DNA from: Cedecea selenatireducens
GTDB taxonomy: Bacteria; Pseudomonadota; Gammaproteobacteria; Enterobacterales; Enterobacteriaceae
Assembly: GCF_042138895.1 (NCBI RefSeq)
Contig: NZ_JBHIKW010000002.1
Coordinates: forward strand, 1 to 64,000
Reading direction: 5' to 3'
DNA length: 64,000 bases
Positions 23,675-32,866 of the stretch are shown piece after piece (position 1 is the stretch's first letter; the number at the start of each line of letters is the position of its first letter). A model generated the notes under the pieces. The model worked only from the letters and a program-made list of their open reading frames with translations. It was not told the DNA's origin and did no database searches. The position numbers and the translations under genes are program-made.

Positions 23675-25141
23675 ATGGACACCATTGCCACCGCTTTACT
23701 TCCCGCTACCGTTCAACGGCCAAACTACGATCGTGGCGCTCTCAGGACGCGCATCGTGCATTTTGGTTTTGGCGCTTTCCATCGTGCGCACCAGGCCTTA
23801 CTTACCGATCGGGTTCTTAACAAGCTGGGCGGCGACTGGGGGATCTGCGAGATCAGCCTGTTTAATGGCGATAGCCTGATGCGCGAGCTTCGTCAGCAGG
23901 ATCACCTGTTTACGGTGCTGGAAAAAGGCGCGACGGGGAACGAGGCGTTGGTGATTGGCGCAGTAAAAGAGTGCCTGAACGCAAAACTGGACGGCATGGA
24001 GGCCATCATAGAGAAATTTTGCGAGCCGCAGGTCGCGATTGTCTCCCTGACCGTCACCGAAAAAGGCTACTGCATCGACCCCGCCAGCGGAAAGCTCGAT
24101 ACTACCAATGAGCGAATCATTCACGATCTTGCCTCGCCGCACGAACCACACTCGGTGCCGGGGATCCTCGTTGAGGCGCTGAGCCGCCGCCGCGAAAGGG
24201 GATTAAACCCGTTTACGGTTTTGTCCTGCGACAATATTCCCCATAACGGGCATTTGGTTCGCCAGGCCGTGCTGGGCATGGCCGCCCAACGAAGCGCGAT
24301 GCTGGAAGAATGGATTGCCAAAGAGGTCACTTTCCCGAGCACTATGGTTGACCGCATTGTTCCGGCTGCTACGGAAGAGTCCCTGCAAGAGATCGAGAGC
24401 GTTCTGGGCGTAAAAGATCCCTGCGCCATTGCCGCAGAGCCTTTTATCCAATGGGTAATAGAAGATGACTTTGTTGCTGGCCGCCCCGAATGGGAAGCCG
24501 CGGGCGTGGAAATGGTTAAAGACGTCATGCCCTTTGAACAAATGAAGCTGCGTATGCTTAACGGCAGCCATTCGTTTCTGGCTTATCTCGGTTACCTTGC
24601 CGGCTACCAGCATATTAATGATTGCATGGCCGACGAATGCTTTGCCCGTGCCGCACGGCGCCTGATGCTGCAGGAGCAGGCCGTGACGCTGAACATTCGC
24701 GGCGTCGACCTGAATCAGTACGCCACAGATCTGCTGGTACGCTTTGCTAACCCGGCGCTCAGGCACCGCACCTGGCAAATCGCCATGGACGGTAGCCAGA
24801 AGCTGCCCCAGCGCTGGCTGGAAGGCGTACGCTGGCATCTGGAAAACGAGAGCAACTGGTCATGTCTGGCGCTCGGTATTGCCGGCTGGATGCGCTACGT
24901 CAGCGGCGTAGACGAGCAGGGTAAGGCTATTGACGTTCGCGATCCGCTGCTGGGGAAGATTCAGATGCTGGTCAGCGACAGCGGCGAGAGTGAGCGCGTA
25001 AGCGCCCTGCTCTGCCTGAATGAAATTTTTGGCGATGACCTGCCGAAAAACGCGAAATTTATCGATGAAGTTCAGCACGCCTGGCAACAGCTTACCCACC
25101 TGGGCGCGCGCGGCGCGGTCGAAAATCTGCACTTCAGTTAA
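23675..25141 (+). CDS. yeiQ: Mannitol dehydrogenase-family oxidoreductase YeiQ
   Basis: 488 residues, same as E. coli YeiQ. Polyol-specific long-chain dehydrogenase family (UxuB, MtlD-like): N-terminal Rossmann domain with VHFGFGAFHRAHQA (residues about 28-41) and the C-terminal catalytic helical domain with KLRMLNGSHSFLAYLGYL, containing the K-x4-N-x2-H catalytic motif. It probably reduces a fructuronate- or fructose-like keto-sugar with NADH; the substrate is not established. Two ACCAATT half-sites upstream (23540-23546 and 23603-23609) resemble halves of UxuR/ExuR operators. Confidence 0.9.
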   Translation: MDTIATALLPATVQRPNYDRGALRTRIVHFGFGAFHRAHQALLTDRVLNKLGGDWGICEISLFNGDSLMRELRQQDHLFTVLEKGATGNEALVIGAVKECLNAKLDGMEAIIEKFCEPQVAIVSLTVTEKGYCIDPASGKLDTTNERIIHDLASPHEPHSVPGILVEALSRRRERGLNPFTVLSCDNIPHNGHLVRQAVLGMAAQRSAMLEEWIAKEVTFPSTMVDRIVPAATEESLQEIESVLGVKDPCAIAAEPFIQWVIEDDFVAGRPEWEAAGVEMVKDVMPFEQMKLRMLNGSHSFLAYLGYLAGYQHINDCMADECFARAARRLMLQEQAVTLNIRGVDLNQYATDLLVRFANPALRHRTWQIAMDGSQKLPQRWLEGVRWHLENESNWSCLALGIAGWMRYVSGVDEQGKAIDVRDPLLGKIQMLVSDSGESERVSALLCLNEIFGDDLPKNAKFIDEVQHAWQQLTHLGARGAVENLHFS

Positions 25142-25151
25142 CAATCAATGC

Positions 25152-25200
25152 GCTTAACGTGGTTTACCTCCGGGTAAAACCGCGTTAAGCCTTCTCTTTT
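25152..25200 (+). terminator. Terminator of yeiQ
   Basis: GCTTAACGTGGTTTACC pairs, with one bulge and one wobble, with GGTAAAACCGCGTTAAGC, followed by CTTCTCTTTT. Confidence 0.75.
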
Positions 25201-25290
25201 AACCGGGTTGTCGTCAGGATAGTCAGCGTAAATAATTAACAATGACTGAATGATTGACGTGGTTTATGCGCAATAACCCCCGGAGTTCCT

Positions 25291-26268
25291 GTGACAAAAA
25301 CAAATTTAATTACCGGCTTCCTCGGCAGCGGTAAAACCACCACCATCCTGCACCTGCTGGCGAATAAGCCGGTTGATGAGAAGTGGGCGGTGCTGGTGAA
25401 TGAGTTTGGCGAGGTCGGCATTGACGGCGCGCTGCTGGCGGACAGCGGAGCGCTGCTCAAAGAGATCCCCGGCGGCTGTATGTGTTGCGTTAACGGCCTG
25501 CCGATGCAGGTCGGTCTGAACACGCTGCTGCGCCAGGGCAAACCCGATCGCCTGCTGATTGAACCCACCGGCCTCGGCCACCCGAAGCAAATCCTGGACA
25601 TGCTCAAGGCGGAGGTTTATCAGCCGTGGATTGACCTGCGGGCCACGCTTTGCCTGCTGGACGCCCGCCAGCTTCTGGATGAAAAAGCCCTGAATAATGA
25701 CAACTTCCGCGACCAGCTCGCCGCGGCGGACGTCATTGTGGCCAATAAACAGGATCGCGCCACGCCGGAAAGCAAAGCTGCGTTAGAGCGCTGGTATCAG
25801 GCGAATGGGGACAGTCGAGAGCTGGTTCACGCAGAAAATGGCGCTATCAATATTGAACTGCTGGACAGGGCGCGGCTGAATCAGCGCGAGCTGCCGTCCA
25901 GCGCCGAGCATCAGCATGCAAAGGCGGTGACTCACGGCCTTGCCGCGCTTAGCCTGCCGGGGCATCAGCGCTGGCGGCGGAGCGTTAACAGCGGGCAGGG
26001 ATATTACGCCTGTGGCTGGATTTTCGATGAGGAAACCGTCTTCGACACCATCGGCCTGCTCGAGTGGGCTCGTCTCGCTCCGGTTGAACGGGTAAAGGGC
26101 GTGCTGCGTATTCCTGAAGGGCTGGTGCGTATCAACCGTCAGGGCAACGACCTGCATATTGAGACACAATCCTCGCCGCCGCCGGACAGCCGCATCGAAT
26201 TGATACACCCGGATAATCCCGACTGGAACGTTCTTCAATCCGGCCTGTTGAGCTTACGTTTAAGTTAA
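25291..26268 (+). CDS. yeiR: COG0523 zinc-binding GTPase YeiR
   Basis: 325-residue G3E-family GTPase related to metal chaperones (ZNG1/YjiA). P-loop GFLGSGKTT (residues 9-17), the metal motif CMCC (C63, C65, C66) in PGGCMCCVNG, Walker B-type LLIEPTGLGHP and NKQD base-recognition motif. E. coli YeiR binds zinc and has zinc-stimulated GTPase activity. GTG start at 25291, with CGGAG 7 nt upstream; E. coli aligns from the same residue. A Zur site was not seen. Confidence 0.92.
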   Translation: MTKTNLITGFLGSGKTTTILHLLANKPVDEKWAVLVNEFGEVGIDGALLADSGALLKEIPGGCMCCVNGLPMQVGLNTLLRQGKPDRLLIEPTGLGHPKQILDMLKAEVYQPWIDLRATLCLLDARQLLDEKALNNDNFRDQLAAADVIVANKQDRATPESKAALERWYQANGDSRELVHAENGAINIELLDRARLNQRELPSSAEHQHAKAVTHGLAALSLPGHQRWRRSVNSGQGYYACGWIFDEETVFDTIGLLEWARLAPVERVKGVLRIPEGLVRINRQGNDLHIETQSSPPPDSRIELIHPDNPDWNVLQSGLLSLRLS

Positions 26269-26313
26269 TACGACTACCTTTCCGCCCCCGTAATGAGATT
26301 TAGAAGCTGCATC

Positions 26314-27018
26314 ATGATTAATCGCCTCCCTCTTTTACTGTTACTGAACGCGCTGGGCCTTGCCCTGTTCTTTAGCTGGTATCTGCCCGTGAACCATGGA
26401 TTTTGGTTCAACATTGACGCCACGCTGTTCCATTTCTTTAATAATGAACTTGTCAAAAGCCAGACATTTTTAACGCTGATTGCTATCACCAATAACCGCG
26501 CTTTCGACGGCATTTCGCTGCTCGCAATGGGCGCCCTGTTCTCCTGGTTCTGGCTGCGTGAAGACGGCGCTGGCCGCCGCCGCCTGGTGCTGATGGGCAT
26601 CGTGATGCTGCTGTGCGCCGTGGTGATTAACCAGCTCGGCCACCTTATCCCGGTGGTTCACGCCAGCCCGACGCTGTTCTTCACCGATATCCATCGCGTC
26701 AGCGAGCTGCTGCACTTCCCGACGAAAGATGCCTCGAGCGACAGCTTCCCCGGCGATCATGGCCTGATGCTGCTTATCTTTACCGGTTTTATGCTGCGTT
26801 ATTTCGGCGGGCGTGCATTTTTTATCGCAGCAGCTATCTTCTTTATCTTCTCTTCGCCAAGAATAATGATAGGCGCGCACTGGTTTACCGACGTCTACGT
26901 TGGCTCGCTTTCTATCGCCCTGGTGGGCCTGCCGTGGGTGCTTTTAACCCCAATCAGTGACCGGTTAATTTCCATACTGAATCGTACTTTGCCGGGTAAA
27001 TATAAAGCTTCTCGCTGA
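26314..27018 (+). CDS. lpxT: Lipid A 1-diphosphate synthase LpxT
   Basis: Inner-membrane PAP2-family phosphotransferase that moves phosphate from undecaprenyl pyrophosphate to the 1-position of lipid A on the periplasmic side. 234 residues from ATG 26314 with six hydrophobic segments and the PAP2 motifs KDASSDSFPGDHG (about 140-152) and the downstream R...GAHWFTD. E. coli LpxT (237) aligns from MIKNLPQ with MINRLPL; an upstream in-frame ATG at 26293 adds 7 residues and lacks homology. It starts 45 bp after yeiR. In Salmonella and E. coli it is antagonised by the PmrAB response; I see no pmrR-like ORF in the short gap. Confidence 0.92.
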   Translation: MINRLPLLLLLNALGLALFFSWYLPVNHGFWFNIDATLFHFFNNELVKSQTFLTLIAITNNRAFDGISLLAMGALFSWFWLREDGAGRRRLVLMGIVMLLCAVVINQLGHLIPVVHASPTLFFTDIHRVSELLHFPTKDASSDSFPGDHGLMLLIFTGFMLRYFGGRAFFIAAAIFFIFSSPRIMIGAHWFTDVYVGSLSIALVGLPWVLLTPISDRLISILNRTLPGKYKASR

Positions 27019-27438
27019 TGCCGAATAAGCAATGACGATGGCGAATAAGCAGGGTCCCCTACAGGTCCCTGCTTATTTTTTCAGCACCATGACGGCAAGA
27101 TGAATATTTACTCACGCCAAATCCTCTTCAATTTGAATGACCTGACGATAAAACCAGCAGCATCGTCGATCATTTGTTCGAAATAACCTTTCGCGACGAA
27201 ACATCACAATTTCTTATAAAAATAAGAATAAAAACGCTCGCATAGCCTGGTCTTATCGGGTAGTCTCGGGAAAGTTTTCGCTACGTCTCAGCTATTTGTG
27301 CTGTGAATAAAAGTGTGCGGTGTTCCACATTTTTGTGCATAAATAATTGTCTCGTTGCCTGTAGGTAATTAGTCTCGTCACGTTGGTATTTTTGTATAAC
27401 GAATTATTCGTTAAGGACATCAAGGGAAAACAAACAAC
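27019..27438 (+). promoter_or_regulatory. lpxT-mepS intergenic region (420 bp) with terminator and mepS leader
   Basis: 27044-27081 is the lpxT terminator: AATAAGCAGGG against CCCTGCTTATT with a trailing TTTT. A CGAATAAGCA direct repeat (27022-27031 and 27042-27051) overlaps it. 27082-27397 is AT-rich without a coding frame, and mepS probably starts from one or more promoters there. Directly before the gene a perfect palindrome AACGAAT-T-ATTCGTT (27398-27412) precedes AAGGACATCAAGGG, an operator or hairpin candidate near the ribosome binding site. Confidence 0.6.
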
Positions 27439-28005
27439 ATGGTCAGATCTCAGCCTATTTTGAGATACATCCTGCGGGCTATCCCCGCGGTTGCGGTAGC
27501 AGTTATGCTCTCCGCCTGTAGTTCGACTAACACAGCAAATATGCATTCTGAGACGCATGCAGTCGGTGAAAAAGACAGTTTTTTACTGCAAGCTTCTCAG
27601 GATGAATTCGAAGAGATGGTTCGTAACGTAGACGTTAAGTCACGTCTTATGGACCAATACGCGAGCTGGAAAGGTGTACGCTACCGTCTTGGCGGCAGCA
27701 GCAGAGCGGGTATCGATTGTTCTGCATTCGTGCAGCGCACGTTCCAGGAACAGTTTGGCTTAACGCTGCCTCGTTCAACGTCCGAGCAGCAGGAATCCGG
27801 CAAATCCGTTTCGCGTAATAAATTACGTACCGGCGATTTAGTGCTGTTCCGCGCGGGCTCTACCGGGCGTCATGTCGGCATCTACATTGGTAATAACCAG
27901 TTTGTACATGCTTCCACCAGCAGCGGGGTTGTTATCTCCAGCATGGATGAACCTTACTGGAAGAAGCGTTACAACGAAGCACGCCGAGTGCTGAGCCGCA
28001 GCTAA
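27439..28005 (+). CDS. mepS: Murein DD-endopeptidase MepS (Spr)
   Basis: Outer-membrane lipoprotein that cleaves D-Ala-mDAP crosslinks to let peptidoglycan expand; NlpC/P60 family. 188 residues as in E. coli. Lipobox LSAC with C27; catalytic triad C94 (GIDCSAF), H145 (GRHVGIY) and H157 (QFVHAST). The residue two after the catalytic Cys is Ala (DCSAF) where E. coli has Gly (DCSGF), a mild change. In E. coli its level is set by NlpI-Prc proteolysis. Strong terminator downstream (28073). Confidence 0.96.
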   Translation: MVRSQPILRYILRAIPAVAVAVMLSACSSTNTANMHSETHAVGEKDSFLLQASQDEFEEMVRNVDVKSRLMDQYASWKGVRYRLGGSSRAGIDCSAFVQRTFQEQFGLTLPRSTSEQQESGKSVSRNKLRTGDLVLFRAGSTGRHVGIYIGNNQFVHASTSSGVVISSMDEPYWKKRYNEARRVLSRS

Positions 28006-28072
28006 CGCCATAAAAGATATGTTTTGTTGAGGGTTATTCCCTTGGCTACTCAGCAAAACTACCAACGTTAAA

Positions 28073-28097
28073 AACGCTGCCGATGCAGCGTTTTTTT
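28073..28097 (+). terminator. Terminator of mepS
   Basis: AACGCTGC-CGAT-GCAGCGTT followed by TTTTT. Confidence 0.92.
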
Positions 28098-28254
28098 ATG
28101 CCTGAAATTCAGCTGGTTACTCTTTCCTCAGCGAGAGAAACAGCAAATAGTCACCCGATGAAACAAATTAAACAATTTCCGGGTTATGGGTTATAGTCAG
28201 AAAAAATCATAAAACAAACGATGATTCGCTTGCCCCTGCGGGACTCATACATCC

Positions 28255-29835
28255 ATGTCTTATAAGAACATTTTTTCGCGCTACTTTAGCACCCCAAAGC
28301 AGATAGTCACCTTCAGCCTGCTGATGGGACTGTTTGCCGCATTATTTGTGGGGGGGCTAACCAGCCTGGCGCTTCATTCCAAGCGTGAGTCCGCTTATAA
28401 CCTTCTCGCTCGCGACATCAGCAACTACCTCGATACCTTTTTTAAAGAACTCCACGCTACCGCCGACGGCATTCAACCTTTAACCATGAACGAATGCGAA
28501 AGAGTCAGCGGCGAGCTGACTTCCCGCGCGGCTTTTAATCCCAACGTACGGGCCTTTTTGCTGGTGCGTAACAGCATCGCCTACTGCTCTTCCGCCACCG
28601 GCGACATGGAACTGTCGATGGATGCCCTGGAGCCCGAGCTGAACATCAATAAACCTATCGACCTGGCTATCATGAACGGCACGCCGATGATGCCGGGCAG
28701 GCCGGTGATTGCCGCCTGGTTTTTGAATCCGCTGGCTTCAGGACGCGGTGTCTTCACTACGCTAAACGTCAACCTCACGCCGTACCTGGTCTTCACCTCG
28801 AGGCAGCAGGACATCAGTTCGATGGCGCTGGTGGTGGGAAACAAAGCGCTAACATCCTATTCCCCGGACGTTATTAACGTCGATGAACTCCCTCCCTCCC
28901 CCACAAGAATTTCTATCCTCAGCGGTTACCCTATTAAACTCTACATTTACGGCACTCCGTGGCCAGTAGAGGATATTCAGCTCGCGATCCTTGCCGGGTT
29001 ACTGTCCGGCCTGCTTGGCACCGCACTGTGCGGTTATTTCCTTACGGTGAAGGTGCGGGCCGGCAAAGAAATTCTTACCGGCATTAAGCGCGGACAGTTC
29101 TTTGTTGTTTACCAGCCCGTTGTCGACTCTGAGGCGCTGCAGATGCGTGGCATAGAAGTGCTGATGCGCTGGGAGCACCCGACGGCGGGCATGATCCCTC
29201 CGGATGCGTTCATCGGCTTTGCCGAAGCCCAGCAGCTTATCGTGCCGCTGACTCGCCATCTGTTTGAGCTGATAGCCAAAGATGCGCCAGTACTGCAAAA
29301 AGTCTTACCGGCCGGTGCCAAAATTGGCGTTAATCTTGCGCCCAGCCATCTACACTCGCCAACGTTCAAACAGGACATTCAGGCATTTGCCGCTTCCATG
29401 CCGCCGCACCATTTCCAGCTGGTTTTCGAGATAACCGAACGCGACATGCTGAAAGAAAAAGAGGCGATGGGGATTTTCGCCTGGCTGCATGAGCAAGGGT
29501 TTGAAATTGCGGTTGATGATTTCGGCACCGGCCACAGCGCGCTGATTTACCTGGAACGGTTTACCCTGGATTACCTGAAAATCGACCGCGGCTTCGTCAA
29601 CTCCATCGGCATGGAGACGGTGACGGCCCCGGTGCTGGACGCCGTGCTGACGCTAGCCCAGCGGCTGAACATGAATACGGTCGCGGAAGGCGTGGAAACG
29701 CCGGAGCAGGCAAAATGGCTTATTGAGCGTGGCTGTAACTTCCTGCAGGGCTATTACTTCAGCCGCCCGCTGACCCTAAGCCAGCTCGCCAGCTGGAACC
29801 CGTCCCACACGCTTTATGACGAACTGAAAGACTGA
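28255..29835 (+). CDS. pdeN: Cyclic-di-GMP phosphodiesterase PdeN (Rtn), CSS-EAL
   Basis: Inner-membrane c-di-GMP phosphodiesterase. 526 residues: TM1 (about 18-40), periplasmic CSS domain with the redox-sensing CSS motif (YCSSATGE) , TM2 (about 243-262), then a cytoplasmic EAL domain (about 275-515). EAL catalytic residues are present: EVLMRW (EVL variant of EAL), NLAPSHLH, EITERD, DDFGTG, LKIDRGF and AEGVET, so it should be active. CSS-EAL proteins are gated by DsbA/DsbB-dependent disulfide formation and periplasmic proteolysis. The gene lies between mepS and yejA as in E. coli. Confidence 0.93.
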   Translation: MSYKNIFSRYFSTPKQIVTFSLLMGLFAALFVGGLTSLALHSKRESAYNLLARDISNYLDTFFKELHATADGIQPLTMNECERVSGELTSRAAFNPNVRAFLLVRNSIAYCSSATGDMELSMDALEPELNINKPIDLAIMNGTPMMPGRPVIAAWFLNPLASGRGVFTTLNVNLTPYLVFTSRQQDISSMALVVGNKALTSYSPDVINVDELPPSPTRISILSGYPIKLYIYGTPWPVEDIQLAILAGLLSGLLGTALCGYFLTVKVRAGKEILTGIKRGQFFVVYQPVVDSEALQMRGIEVLMRWEHPTAGMIPPDAFIGFAEAQQLIVPLTRHLFELIAKDAPVLQKVLPAGAKIGVNLAPSHLHSPTFKQDIQAFAASMPPHHFQLVFEITERDMLKEKEAMGIFAWLHEQGFEIAVDDFGTGHSALIYLERFTLDYLKIDRGFVNSIGMETVTAPVLDAVLTLAQRLNMNTVAEGVETPEQAKWLIERGCNFLQGYYFSRPLTLSQLASWNPSHTLYDELKD

Positions 29836-29943
29836 CAGACATTGCACAATCTTCGCCGGCTAACTTATGATTAACCATCATGGGCTTACCGGGCGCAGGA
29901 GCGCGACGCCTGCGGTCTGCCATCCACCAGGCAAGGAATGAAG

Positions 29944-31767
29944 ATGACGAGAGCTGTACGTGCACTGATGCTGCTTTGCCTGAGCACGTTTTCCCTGATG
30001 CCGTGCGCCGCAGAGATAAACGAAAGTTATGCCTTTGCCGTGCTGGGCGAACCTAAATACGCCGTCAACTTCACTCAGTTCGATTACGTTAATCCAGCGG
30101 CCCCGAAAGGCGGTAATATTACGCTTTCGGCCATTGGTACCTTTGACAACTTCAACCGCTTCGCCATGCGAGGTAACCCCGGCATCCGCACCGATGCGCT
30201 GTACGACACGCTGTTTACTACCTCCGATGATGAACCCGGCAGTTATTACCCGCTGATTGCCGAGATGGCCCGCTATCCGTCCAACTTTGCCTGGGCTGAA
30301 ATCTCAATCAATCCCCGCGCCCGTTACCAGGACGGCAACCCGATTACCGCGCAGGACGTCGCGTTCACCTTCAATAAATTCATGACCGAAGGCGTGCCGC
30401 AGTTCCGGCTGATATACAAAGGGGCGACGGTACGAGCGATTGCTCCGCTGACCGTGCGCATCGAGCTTGCCACGCCGAGCAAAGACAGAATGCTGGGCCT
30501 GTTCTCACTGCCAGTATTCCCGGAAAAGTTCTGGAAAGATCACAAACTAAGCGACCCACTTTCTTCCCCTCCGCCTTCCAGCGGACCGTACAAAATCACC
30601 GACTGGAAGATGGGGCAGTACATCACCTGGTCGCGAGTCCGTGACTATTGGGCGGCAAATTTGCCAGTGAACCGGGGGCGTTGGAACTTTAATACCATCC
30701 GCTACGACTATTATCTTGATGATGACGTTGCCTTCGAGGCCTTCAAGGCCGGAGCTTTTGATTTTCGCAGCGAAGTTTCTGCCAAAAACTGGGCCACGCG
30801 CTATACAGGTAAAAACTTCAGCAACCACTTCATCGTTAAAGATGAACAGAAAAACGAATCCGCCCAGGACACCCGCTGGCTGGCGTTTAACATCCAGCGT
30901 CCCATTTTTAGCGACCGTCGGGTAAGGGAAGCTATCAGCCTGGCGTTTGATTTTGAATGGATGAACAAAGCGCTGTTTTATGGCGCCTATAGTCGGGCCA
31001 ACAGCTACTTCCAGAATACCGAATACGCCGCACGCGGCTATCCGGACGCCGACGAACTGATGCTGCTGGCGCCGATGAAAAAAGATCTCCCGCCGGAGGT
31101 CTTCACCTCAATCTACAACCCGCCTAAATCAGACGGCCGTGGGTTTGACCGGGATAACCTGCTTAAGGCGCTCAGCCTGCTTAAAGAAGCGGGTTGGGAG
31201 TTAAAAGACCAGAAGCTGGTGAATGTGAGCACCGGCAAGCCATTTGTTTTTGAACTGCTGGCCGGTACGGCAGGCAATACGCAGTGGATCCTCCCTTTCC
31301 AGCGCAACTTGCAGCGCCTGGGCATTACCATGAACATCCGCCAGGTGGATAACTCGCAGCTCTCAAGCCGCCTGCGCAGCCGTGATTACGACATGATGCC
31401 TCGGGTTTACAGCGCGATGCCTTACCCGAGCCCGGATTTACAAATCATCTGGGCATCGGAGTACATCAATTCGAGCTATAACGCACCCGGCGTGCAAAGC
31501 CCGGTTATCGACAAGCTTATCGAGATGATTATCGCCAGCCAGGGCGATAAGAAAAAACTGCTGCCGCTGGGCCGTGCCCTTGACCGCGTGCTGACCTGGA
31601 ACAACTACATGCTGCCGATGTGGTATACGTCAGCCGACCGTTTAGCCTGGTGGAATAAATTCTCCCGCCCGGCCATCCGCCCAATGTATAACAACGGCTT
31701 TGATAACTGGTGGTATGACGTAAACAAAGCGGCGAAGCTGCCTGCCGACCGGCGCCAGGGGGACTAA
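29944..31767 (+). CDS. yejA: Oligopeptide/microcin C ABC transporter, binding protein YejA
   Basis: Periplasmic family 5 solute-binding protein of the Yej peptide importer, which also carries microcin C into cells. 607 residues from ATG 29944 (AAGGA 6 nt upstream); the in-frame ATG at 29938 has no usable spacing. The signal peptide ends at CAAE. The mature part matches E. coli YejA throughout (ESYAFAVLGEPKYAVNF, FDNFNRFAMRGNPG, TRWLAFNIQRPIFSDRRVRE). First gene of yejABEF; yejB starts one nucleotide after its stop. Confidence 0.95.
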   Translation: MTRAVRALMLLCLSTFSLMPCAAEINESYAFAVLGEPKYAVNFTQFDYVNPAAPKGGNITLSAIGTFDNFNRFAMRGNPGIRTDALYDTLFTTSDDEPGSYYPLIAEMARYPSNFAWAEISINPRARYQDGNPITAQDVAFTFNKFMTEGVPQFRLIYKGATVRAIAPLTVRIELATPSKDRMLGLFSLPVFPEKFWKDHKLSDPLSSPPPSSGPYKITDWKMGQYITWSRVRDYWAANLPVNRGRWNFNTIRYDYYLDDDVAFEAFKAGAFDFRSEVSAKNWATRYTGKNFSNHFIVKDEQKNESAQDTRWLAFNIQRPIFSDRRVREAISLAFDFEWMNKALFYGAYSRANSYFQNTEYAARGYPDADELMLLAPMKKDLPPEVFTSIYNPPKSDGRGFDRDNLLKALSLLKEAGWELKDQKLVNVSTGKPFVFELLAGTAGNTQWILPFQRNLQRLGITMNIRQVDNSQLSSRLRSRDYDMMPRVYSAMPYPSPDLQIIWASEYINSSYNAPGVQSPVIDKLIEMIIASQGDKKKLLPLGRALDRVLTWNNYMLPMWYTSADRLAWWNKFSRPAIRPMYNNGFDNWWYDVNKAAKLPADRRQGD

Positions 31768-31768
31768 C

Positions 31769-32866
31769 GTGGGCGCTTATATTCTCCGACGTCTGCTGCT
31801 CATCATTCCCACCCTGTGGGCGATAATCACCATTAACTTTTTCATCGTGCAAATCGCGCCAGGCGGGCCGGTAGATCAGGCTATTGCGGCCATACAGATG
31901 GGCCACAGCAGCGGCATGCCGGGCGTGAGTAACGATGCAATGGGCGGCAGCCATGCCCGAACCGGCGTGGGTGATGTCACCAGCAGCCAGTACCGGGGTG
32001 GCCGTGGACTCGACCCTGAAGTCATCGCAGAGATTGTGCATCGCTATGGGTTCGACAAGCCGCTGCACGAGCGTTATTTCACTATGCTGGGCGACTATTT
32101 ACGCTTTGACTTTGGTAATAGCCTGTTCCGTAGCTCTTCGGTGATCAAGCTGATTAAAGACAGCCTGCCCGTATCCATTTCCATCGGGCTGTGGAGCACG
32201 CTGATCATCTATCTGGTGTCAATTCCGCTTGGGATCCGCAAGGCGGTGAGCAACGGCAGCAGCTTTGATATCTGGAGCAGCATTTTTATCATCATCGGCT
32301 ATGCCATCCCGGCGTTTTTGTTTGCCATCCTGCTGATTGTGCTGTTTGCCGGCGGGACTTATCTCGACTGGTTCCCTCTGCGAGGGCTGACGTCGGCCAA
32401 TTTTGACGCCCTGCCCTGGTACAGCAAAATCACCGATTATCTGTGGCACATCGCGCTACCGGTGCTGGCAACGGTTATCGGCGGCTTCGCCACGCTGACC
32501 ATGCTGACGAAAAATTCCTTCCTCGATGAGATTCGTAAACAGTACGTGGTGACCGCGCGGGCTAAGGGGCTGGATGAGAAGAAAATTCTGTATCGCCACG
32601 TCTTTCGTAACGCGATGCTGCTGGTGATCGCTGGTTTCCCGGCAACGTTTATCAGCATGTTTTTCACCGGATCGCTGCTTATTGAAGTGATGTTCTCTCT
32701 TAACGGGCTGGGCCTGCTTGGCTACGAGGCGACGATTTCACGCGACTATCCGGTGATTTTCGGCACGCTGTATATTTTTAGCTTGATTGGCCTGCTGACC
32801 AACATCGTCAGCGATGTCACCTATACGCTGGTCGATCCCCGCATTGATTTTGAGGGCCGAGGATGA
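31769..32866 (+). CDS. yejB: Oligopeptide/microcin C ABC transporter permease YejB
   Basis: 365-residue inner-membrane permease of the DppB/OppB family. The N-terminus MGAYILRRLLLIIPTLWAI is typical; the EAA loop TARAKGLDEKKILYRHVFRN and the GSLLIEVMFSLNGLGLLGYE segment are present. GTG start at 31769, one nucleotide after the yejA TAA, so translation is coupled. Its stop overlaps the yejE start by 4 nt. Confidence 0.95.
   Translation: MGAYILRRLLLIIPTLWAIITINFFIVQIAPGGPVDQAIAAIQMGHSSGMPGVSNDAMGGSHARTGVGDVTSSQYRGGRGLDPEVIAEIVHRYGFDKPLHERYFTMLGDYLRFDFGNSLFRSSSVIKLIKDSLPVSISIGLWSTLIIYLVSIPLGIRKAVSNGSSFDIWSSIFIIIGYAIPAFLFAILLIVLFAGGTYLDWFPLRGLTSANFDALPWYSKITDYLWHIALPVLATVIGGFATLTMLTKNSFLDEIRKQYVVTARAKGLDEKKILYRHVFRNAMLLVIAGFPATFISMFFTGSLLIEVMFSLNGLGLLGYEATISRDYPVIFGTLYIFSLIGLLTNIVSDVTYTLVDPRIDFEGRG

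Noticed and set aside
27022..27051. Direct repeat CGAATAAGCA spaced by 20 bp
   Set aside because: One copy is part of the lpxT terminator stem; likely local duplication, no attachment-site or array pattern.
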